DNA from: Pseudomonadota bacterium
GTDB taxonomy: Bacteria; Myxococcota_A; Polyangia; Polyangiales; Polyangiaceae
Length of the DNA: 20,498 nt
NCBI GenBank assembly: GCA_023418705.1
Contig: JAEZYZ010000446.1
Location: 1-20,498 of the forward strand
Reading direction: 5' to 3'
Shown here: positions 16,043 to 20,498 of the stretch, one piece after another
How positions within the stretch are numbered: the first letter of the stretch is position 1
Layout: every line of letters begins with the position of its first letter
Translations under genes and position numbers: made by a program
Notes under the pieces: generated by a model
What the model was told of the DNA's origin: nothing
What the model saw: the letters and a program-made list of their open reading frames with translations, nothing else
The model's database searches: none

Positions 16043-17047
16043 TCAAAACCGCAGATCTCCGACGACGCCGGCGCTGTCGCTTCCGATCCAGGGCGCCAGG
16101 GCGGCGGCCGATCGGCGCCGCTCTGGCAGCGTGAGGTAGAGCACCAGCGTGAGCGCGGCTCCGGCGGCGGCGCTGGCGGTCGCGATGGTGTTCAGGTTTC
16201 TGTAGCGCTCGGCAAGCTCGCGCCGGTCTTCCTTGGTCGCCCTCGAGTATTGGTCGTTGTTGACGGCTTCGAACTCCGACTTTTTGTCCATGTAGAGGAC
16301 CCCGGTGACCACCGCCGCGCCGGTGGCTGCCGCCGTGAGCCCGGCAGCGACCCAAAAGGGCGCGGTGAGCGGGCGATCGACGACGTCGCGGTCGGGCGGG
16401 AGATTTGCGGATCCCAACGCCGGACGCGCCTGGACGTCGGTTGGGGGCGGCGGTGCTGGCTCCTCGGGAGCGGGTTCGAGAGCGGGGACGTTCAGCGTGT
16501 ACCGTTCGCCCTCTTTGGTGATCGACAGTTCTTCGGTCCACGCCCGGTATCCGGGCGCGCTCGCCTCGACGTGGTGAACGCCCGCATCGATCGGGGTGGC
16601 GACCCCGAACGCTGCCTCACCGATGCGGACGCCGTCCAGCGTCAACGCGAGCCCCTCGACGCGCGCCGCGACCGGCACCTGGATGGTGAGCCAGCTGAGC
16701 TTGGGCTCGATCGCGGCGAGCCGCTCCTGGGCGTAGCTCACCCGATCCGGGCGCTGGTCGCGCCGAGCGGCGATCACGGCCTCCTGGTACTGCGTCCAGG
16801 CCGACGCGTACCTGCCCAGCGCCTCCTGGCAGGCTGCCAGGTTGAGCAGGGTGCCGGTGGCCGGATCGATGCGGTAGCTCTCGGCGAACTTCGGGCAAGC
16901 CTCCTGGAACTTGCCCTCCTCGACCAGCCGGCGACCCTCGTTGTAGAGCGTCTCCGCCAGGACGACGTCGGTGTTCTGGGCGAGTCCGCGGCCTGCGCTC
17001 AGGCAGAGCGCGACCGCCAACAGCACGCGCGTGAGCGCGCGCTTCAC
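16043..17047 (-). CDS. TPR/PEGA-like membrane protein
   Basis: A 334-residue protein beginning with a signal peptide (VKRALTRVLLAVALCLSAGRGLAQ). Residues 27-115 look like TPR helices (AETLYNEGRRLVEEGKFQEACPKF, then TLLNLAACQEALGRYASAW). Residues about 118-190 resemble a PEGA-type beta domain (LTLDGVRIGEAAF, VHHVEASAPGYRAW), followed by a Pro/Glu linker and two membrane helices (229-253 and 286-308). Proteins with this architecture recur in myxobacteria; their function is not known to me. The GTG start at 17047 is chosen because it overlaps the preceding stop as GTGA and has GGAG 7 nt upstream; the longer ORF is an artefact. Confidence 0.82.
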   Translation of the reverse strand: MKRALTRVLLAVALCLSAGRGLAQNTDVVLAETLYNEGRRLVEEGKFQEACPKFAESYRIDPATGTLLNLAACQEALGRYASAWTQYQEAVIAARRDQRPDRVSYAQERLAAIEPKLSWLTIQVPVAARVEGLALTLDGVRIGEAAFGVATPIDAGVHHVEASAPGYRAWTEELSITKEGERYTLNVPALEPAPEEPAPPPPTDVQARPALGSANLPPDRDVVDRPLTAPFWVAAGLTAAATGAAVVTGVLYMDKKSEFEAVNNDQYSRATKEDRRELAERYRNLNTIATASAAAGAALTLVLYLTLPERRRSAAALAPWIGSDSAGVVGDLRF

Positions 17048-17889
17048 TGGACCGCTCCGCTGCCCGCGCTGCCGCCAGCACCAGCGAGCCCGCCCGCGCC
17101 CGCTGCGTTCCCGGCACCCGCGGCCCCGCCGGCACCCCCCGATCCATCGTCGCACCGGGCGTTCGGGTGATCGTCGCCGGGCTCGGCGCTCGCTGCCTCC
17201 GCGAGCAGCTCGAGATCCGAGCGCAGCTGCGCCGCCTCGCCGGGTGAAAGATCGACGAGCCGATGGGTGCGATCGAGATACAGGTCGATCAGCAGAGCGA
17301 TGTCGGCGCTCGAGACGGTCACGTTCGCCTGCGCGTCCACCAGCTCGAACCCCGCGGGCGGGCTATCCTCGTTGCAACCCCAGAGATCCAAGGTCCACCG
17401 CAGCAGGCGATTGCCCCACTCGTGCAGCACGGGGTTTTCCACCAGCCCTGCCACCCGACAATCCTCGTGCAGTGCGCCGAAGTAGCTCGGCACGAGATTG
17501 ACCGCCGTGCTCTGCGAATTGTCCAGCCGCAGGCACAAAGGAGGCAGGCGCGGGTTCGCGTCGGCGGCATCTGCGCCCGCATCCGCGGGCATGCCATCCG
17601 GAGCAGCATCCTGAACGCCGGCATCGGAGGCGCCGCTGCCGGCGTCTGCCACGTCGCCACCGCCGCCGCCCGCCGAGCTCCCTCCGGTCATGGCGCGTTC
17701 GCCGGCGCTGCCTGCGCTGCCAGCGTCGCCCGCGTTGGCGGCACCACCCGCGTTCCCCCCGCTGCCGCCGCTACCCTCGACGCTCACGATGCGCACGACG
17801 AGCGGCTCGTCATTGCACGCGGTTGCCGGGGCCACCAAGAACGAAGCCACGATCGCCCATCGTCTCAAGGACGCTACTCGCACCATCAT
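17044..17889 (-). CDS. Gly/Ala/Asp-rich lipoprotein of unknown function
   Basis: A 281-residue predicted lipoprotein (PATAC, Cys25). A Gly/Ser/Ala/Asp linker (39-112) leads to a central unit (about 115-245) with CLRLDNS, LVPSYFGALHEDCRV, LHEWGNRLLRWTLDLWGC and SADIALLIDLYLDRTHRLVDLSPGE, which matches no family I recognise. A second Gly/Ala repeat forms the C-terminus (249-281). Four cysteines after the lipid-anchored one could form disulfides. The tandem ATG codons at 17889/17886 are preferred to the longer frame because they fit the signal peptide; no strong ribosome binding site is seen. First gene of the four-gene envelope operon; its stop overlaps the next start (GTGA). Confidence 0.72.
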   Translation of the reverse strand: MMVRVASLRRWAIVASFLVAPATACNDEPLVVRIVSVEGSGGSGGNAGGAANAGDAGSAGSAGERAMTGGSSAGGGGGDVADAGSGASDAGVQDAAPDGMPADAGADAADANPRLPPLCLRLDNSQSTAVNLVPSYFGALHEDCRVAGLVENPVLHEWGNRLLRWTLDLWGCNEDSPPAGFELVDAQANVTVSSADIALLIDLYLDRTHRLVDLSPGEAAQLRSDLELLAEAASAEPGDDHPNARCDDGSGGAGGAAGAGNAAGAGGLAGAGGSAGSGAVQ

Positions 17890-18029
17890 CGCGAGGCGGC
17901 ATGTTAGAGGAGCTTTTGGTTTTCGCGACACGCTTCTGTCGGTTCCGACGATGCGCGTCCGCGGGCCCCTTGAGGTCACGCAAGGAGTTGCGCTAAAGGT
18001 ACGTGGATTTGCACTTCGATGGAACAGGT

Positions 18030-18039
18030 GACGTACGTC
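18030..18039. promoter_or_regulatory. Perfect palindrome GACGTACGTC, possible activator site
   Basis: This 10-bp perfect palindrome lies about 80 bp upstream of the predicted start point of the sigma-54 promoter at 18090-18105, in the range usual for enhancer-binding protein sites. A related half, GGTACGTGG, is at 17999-18007. Binding is inferred only from position and symmetry. Confidence 0.35.
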
Positions 18040-18089
18040 CGAGAGGTGTGACCCACCGGGTTTCTTCGGGATTTCAAGCTGGCTTTGGT

Positions 18090-18105
18090 TGGCAAGGGTT
18101 TTGCA
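18090..18105 (+). promoter_or_regulatory. Sigma-54 (-24/-12) promoter
   Basis: TGGCAAGGGTTTTGCA matches the sigma-54 consensus TGGCACG-N4-TTGCA at all positions except one (A for C in the -24 box). GG (18091-18092) and GC (18103-18104) are separated by exactly 10 nt. The predicted start point is near 18116, giving a short leader that contains AAGGAGG (18124-18130) and the ATG at 18141. Confidence 0.75.
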
Positions 18106-18140
18106 TTGGTGCGCGGCGAGACGAAGGAGGTCGGTAGAAG

Positions 18141-19145
18141 ATGAACCGGTTATCGACGGCTGGGCTGGTAGCGTTGGCAGGGATGTCGCTCTTGGGCTGC
18201 GGGGGTGCCGCCGAGACGGAACAGATCGATGCTTCGGGGCAGGCGGTGGACCTCACGACGGTGCGCGCGACGACCGGGCTATTGGATCCGAAGCTGCCGG
18301 ACCCGACGCTGAGCCCGCGCCTGCCGCTGCTCAAGAACCCTCCCTCCAGGGGCACTGAGGACCAGGGCGAAGCGGCCATGGCCGCCCACATGGCCGCGCT
18401 CGGGACGGCCACCATCGACTGCCTCGGCACGACCGACTCGCGCGTTTACGCGGTCGACAGGAGCGGCAAACTCGCTCGGACCTTCAAGGAATGCAGGAAC
18501 GGCGACCGCGAGCTGCTTCAGCACATCGACAACCTGCTTGGCATCCAGGTCTTCAAGGAAGCTCCGGGGGCCGCGCGCTACCTCAGCGGCACCTGGCAAG
18601 CCTGGCAGAAAGAGTTCGAGGCGAGCGGGATCAAGAGCTGCCCGAGCTGGAAGAAGGTCGAGACCATCAACCCGCCGGACAAGGAGACCGTTCCCTCCTA
18701 CAGCCGGGACTTGCCGAAGCTGCCGGTCCCTGACGGGCGGGTGCGCCCCGCCGCCGGCAAGGAGAACTACCTGTACGCGGTCGGGTATCCCTCCCCGCCG
18801 CCCAAGCAGGGCTGCTCGTCCGACGCCGAGTGTGCCGCCGCCTGCGCCGGCGGGTACGGCCCGTCCATGATCCTGGAGGTGGATCGGGAGCGCGGCACGC
18901 TGCTGCTCGACCCGACCTGGTGGCTCGTCAATACGGCATATGAGAAGGACGCCAACCCGTTCCTGCTCACGCCGGGCTACTACCACACCATGTCCTTCTA
19001 CGGGCCGGAGCCTGGCGCCAAGTTTGGGGCCATCAATCGCGCCGACGAGCCCTGCAGCATGTTCCACGACGGCTATCACTTCCTGTCGAAGCTGCAGCGC
19101 GTGGAGTGCTCGCCCGGCTGGGTGTGCATGACCATGTGCAAGTGA
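18141..19145 (+). CDS. Lipoprotein of unknown function, sigma-54 controlled
   Basis: A 334-residue predicted lipoprotein (MSLLGC, Cys20). AAGGAGG 10 nt upstream of the ATG makes the start secure. No known domain is recognised. The middle is hydrophilic with paired cysteines (CLGTTDSRVYAVDRSGKLARTFKEC split over 94-117), then CSSDAECAAAC. The C-terminal part is rich in aromatic residues and cysteine (DPTWWLVNTAYEKD, PGYYHTMSFYGPEPG, PCSMFHDGYHFLSKL, CSPGWVCMTMC), suggesting a compact disulfide-stabilised extracellular fold. It stands alone on its strand, with its own sigma-54 promoter and a strong hairpin downstream, so it is probably monocistronic and expressed under a particular condition such as starvation or development. 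That condition is a guess. Confidence 0.82.
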   Translation: MNRLSTAGLVALAGMSLLGCGGAAETEQIDASGQAVDLTTVRATTGLLDPKLPDPTLSPRLPLLKNPPSRGTEDQGEAAMAAHMAALGTATIDCLGTTDSRVYAVDRSGKLARTFKECRNGDRELLQHIDNLLGIQVFKEAPGAARYLSGTWQAWQKEFEASGIKSCPSWKKVETINPPDKETVPSYSRDLPKLPVPDGRVRPAAGKENYLYAVGYPSPPPKQGCSSDAECAAACAGGYGPSMILEVDRERGTLLLDPTWWLVNTAYEKDANPFLLTPGYYHTMSFYGPEPGAKFGAINRADEPCSMFHDGYHFLSKLQRVECSPGWVCMTMCK

Positions 19146-19153
19146 TTCGGAGC

Positions 19154-19176
19154 GCGGCCTGGGGGCACCAGGCCGC
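19154..19176 (+). terminator. 9-bp hairpin after the lipoprotein gene
   Basis: GCGGCCTGG (19154-19162) pairs exactly with CCAGGCCGC (19168-19176) around a 5-nt loop, 8 nt after the stop codon. It is not followed by a T tract but is well placed as a terminator. Confidence 0.6.
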
Positions 19177-19181
19177 TCGAA

Positions 19182-19219
19182 GGCTCAGGGGGTGAGCGGT
19201 CTGGCTCGCCCTCTGAGCC
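19182..19219. terminator. 16-bp hairpin between convergent genes, probable bidirectional terminator
   Basis: Arms 19182-19197 and 19204-19219 form a 16-bp stem with two G-T wobble pairs and a 6-nt loop (GGTCTG). It lies between the plus-strand lipoprotein (stop 19145) and the minus-strand small gene (stop 19238), so it can serve both directions. Confidence 0.7.
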
Positions 19220-19237
19220 GATGAGCTTGGTCGGCCC

Positions 19238-19759
19238 TCACGGCTCGCGGAGCGCTCCCGAGCGGATGCGCGCCAGCGCACCTTCGAGCTTTCGCTCCCA
19301 GGCGGCATTGTCCACGGTTCGAAGGGCCGCGGCGCGCTCCTGCCGTGGCTGCAGGACGAACATGTCCCAGGCCGTCTGCGCGGCGATGGGTAGGATCGCC
19401 GCGGCGATGCCCCAGCCCGTGCTCGAGGTGGCGATGCCAACAGCGACGCCGAGCGCCAGCGCACCGAGCAGAAACTTGTTGAACCACGCCGGCGGACCGC
19501 GGAGCGGCTTCAGCGCCGGATTGGAGTCGACCGTCAGGCTCGCCTGCAGGGTGGCACGGTCCACGCGCAGCTCGACGCTGGTGTCGTCCGGAAGGTAGCA
19601 GCTCGCCACCCAGTACTCGCCGTGCTGATTCCCCCAGCTGACGCTGAGCGCGTCGAGCGTGGGTGACCAGCCCGGCACCACCGCGCCCGCGATGAAGGCG
19701 AGCTGACGCTCGGGATTCAGATCGCCGTCCGGCAATCGGAACGTCTTTTCGAACCGCAC
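19238..19759 (-). CDS. Small two-TM protein of unknown function
   Basis: A 173-residue protein. The N-terminal half (1-105) is soluble (RFEKTFRLPDGDLNPERQLA, LDALSVSWGNQHGEYWVASCYLPDD). Two adjacent hydrophobic segments (about 112-150, FLLGALALGVAVGIA and WGIAAAILPIAAQTAW) follow, with a charged tail (RQERAAALRTV to the end). I recognise no family. The GTG at 19759 is preferred, with TTG at 19762 as an alternative; an AGGG sits about 9-12 nt upstream. The frame remains open further upstream but only through the CRISPR-like repeats, whose 61-bp period shifts frame and argues against coding there. The strand and stop are secure, the start less so. Confidence 0.6.
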   Translation of the reverse strand: MRFEKTFRLPDGDLNPERQLAFIAGAVVPGWSPTLDALSVSWGNQHGEYWVASCYLPDDTSVELRVDRATLQASLTVDSNPALKPLRGPPAWFNKFLLGALALGVAVGIATSSTGWGIAAAILPIAAQTAWDMFVLQPRQERAAALRTVDNAAWERKLEGALARIRSGALREP

Positions 19760-19800
19760 CAAAGGCGACCCTAACAGAGCCTGCCAGCGGCGACGGGAGC

Positions 19801-19951
19801 CGCGCGCCCGCGCGGGCGTGGATCGTCCGCAAGGCGAGTGTTGCGCGGCCTCGCCGAAGACCGCGCGCCCGCGCGGGCGTGGATCGTCCGCGAACTCGTA
19901 CTGCCGCGGTCGCCCCGGCGTCCGCGCGCCCGCGCGGGCGTGGATCGTCCC
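19801..19951 (+). CRISPR. Three-repeat type I-E-like CRISPR mini-array
   Basis: A 29-nt repeat occurs at 19801-19829, 19862-19890 and 19923-19951. Copies 1 and 2 are identical, and copy 3 differs only in its last base (G to C). The period is exactly 61 bp, giving two different 32-nt spacers (19830-19861 and 19891-19922): the repeat and spacer sizes are those of type I-E systems. The repeat contains a 14-bp palindrome CGCCCGCGCGGGCG and ends GGATCGTCCG, matching the I-E pattern CCCGCGC..GCGxGGATxxxCCG base for base in register. The end-degenerate last copy suggests the array reads along the plus strand. No cas gene is in the window, and the expected leader side holds the start of the small minus-strand gene, so this may be an orphan or relic array. 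Confidence 0.7.
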
Positions 19952-20391
19952 CTCCGCCGTCGTGTCTCGCGTGGGGCCGAGCACGACTGAAATGAAGCAG
20001 GATAGCGGCGGGCTCAATCGTCGTGCGGTGGTGGCTCCGCACCTGGGACAACCGCCATCAAGTGCATCTCCCGCGCTTTCGAACGATGGGTGATCCGAAC
20101 GAGCACATGCGGTGCGCTGAAAACGATACTGGGACGTCAGCGAACAGGAGACCGCTTCAAGTCTTCACCCATCCATATCGATCGAGGTCGATCGAGGTCG
20201 ATTGAGCTTGACACGATCCGCTGCCAAAGCTCCCGCTGGATCGGCGCAGCTGTCCGAAGAGCGCTGCTAGCCCGCCCAGCGGCGGCTGTAGCGGCTTTTC
20301 GTGAGCCATTCGACTCGCGAGGTGTCAGCGTGGCCGCGAGCTCGACAGCGCGCATCCTCAGGCATGGAAATCCAGGGTGTATAAGGATCTC
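19952..20391. other. Intergenic region without a supported gene
   Basis: No convincing coding frame lies in these 440 bp. The 10-bp tandem GATCGAGGTC (20180-20189 and 20190-20199, with a partial third copy) and a TTGACA hexamer at 20208-20213 without a matching -10 box are the only structures seen. The region is somewhat less GC-rich than its surroundings and could contain the promoter of the downstream gene. Confidence 0.5.
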
Positions 20392-20498
20392 ATGGAATCC
20401 TCATTGAGATCTCTGTCCGATGACGATCTTCACGCTGCCGTGCGTCGGCTCACGGCGCGCTCCAACGTCACCCTCGCCGACCTGCTCGCGCACCTCGG
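20392..20498 (+). CDS. Start of an HNH-endonuclease-like protein (partial)
   Basis: From ATG at 20392 the frame stays open to the window end and gives 35 residues: ESSLRSLSDDDLHAAVRRL followed by TARSNVTLADLLAHL. This pattern (SLSDD-L, charged helix, T-ADLLAHL) is the usual N-terminus of a family of HNH endonuclease-domain proteins that is repeated many times in myxobacterial genomes. The HNH domain itself would lie beyond the window, so the call rests on the N-terminus only. AAGGA lies 4 nt upstream of the ATG. Confidence 0.55.
   Translation, partial: MESSLRSLSDDDLHAAVRRLTARSNVTLADLLAHL

Larger units (their letters stand above)
17890..18140. other. Divergent intergenic region
   Basis: This 251-bp region separates the minus-strand envelope operon and the plus-strand lipoprotein. 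It holds a sigma-54 promoter for the plus gene (18090-18105), the palindrome GACGTACGTC (18030-18039) and the short inverted repeat GGTG/CACC (18045-18057). No clear promoter for the minus-strand operon was found. Confidence 0.6.

Noticed and set aside
19760..20051. Protein-coding frames through the CRISPR-like repeats
   Set aside because: The 61-bp period is not a multiple of three, so each repeat is read in a different frame, and the residues are Arg/Pro/Ala-rich filler.
20180..20203. 10-bp tandem GATCGAGGTC
   Set aside because: Only two full copies; too short to call an iteron array or regulatory element without further support.
20208..20213. TTGACA, a perfect sigma-70 -35 hexamer
   Set aside because: No -10-like sequence 16-18 nt downstream and no gene start at a sensible distance.

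Overview
The window is very GC-rich and carries several hallmarks of a myxobacterium, probably of the Sorangium/Polyangium type: C-terminal MYXO-CTERM-like tails (Cys, hydrophobic segment, Arg cluster), many lipoproteins with Gly/Ser/Ala-rich linkers followed by Cys-rich segments, a Hanks-type Ser/Thr kinase, an FHA-sigma54 activator, a DUF1592/DUF1552 pair, and at least one good sigma-54 promoter. The taxonomic call is inference from gene style; no rRNA or tRNA is present.

Layout. 1-150 (+) is the tail of a MYXO-CTERM surface protein. 193-8524 (-) is a tight five-gene unit: a multi-HTH regulator (8524-7532), a GH30-like lipoprotein (TGATG overlap), a GH141-like beta-helix lipoprotein, a DUF1587/1595/1592/1588/1585 cytochrome-like lipoprotein, and a Tat-exported DUF1552 protein. 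Between this unit and the next gene lies the orphan C-terminus of a CE1/PHB-depolymerase-like esterase (8719-8865). 8876-10420 (-) is an FHA-AAA+-Fis sigma-54 activator, divergent from a Gly/Cys-rich lipoprotein (10559-11578), which is followed by a Ser/Thr kinase (11685-13163).

13328-17889 (-) is a second tight envelope operon: a small lipoprotein, a TPR/PEGA-like membrane protein (GTGA overlap), a branched-chain-amino-acid-receptor-like lipoprotein (1-nt gap), and a trypsin-like protease with a TTG start (19-nt overlap). 18141-19145 (+) is a lone lipoprotein of unknown function behind a near-consensus sigma-54 promoter. It converges on a small two-TM protein (19238-19759, -) across a 16-bp hairpin.

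Directly upstream of that small gene are three 29-nt repeats at an exact 61-bp period with 32-nt spacers. The repeat resembles type I-E CRISPR repeats. No cas gene is in the window, so this looks like an orphan or remnant mini-array. The window ends in the start of an HNH-endonuclease-like gene (20392 onward).

Most products are predicted to be exported or lipid-anchored. The two - strand units read as envelope systems: one is probably about carbohydrate binding or turnover under its own regulator, the other couples a solute-receptor-like lipoprotein to a secreted protease.
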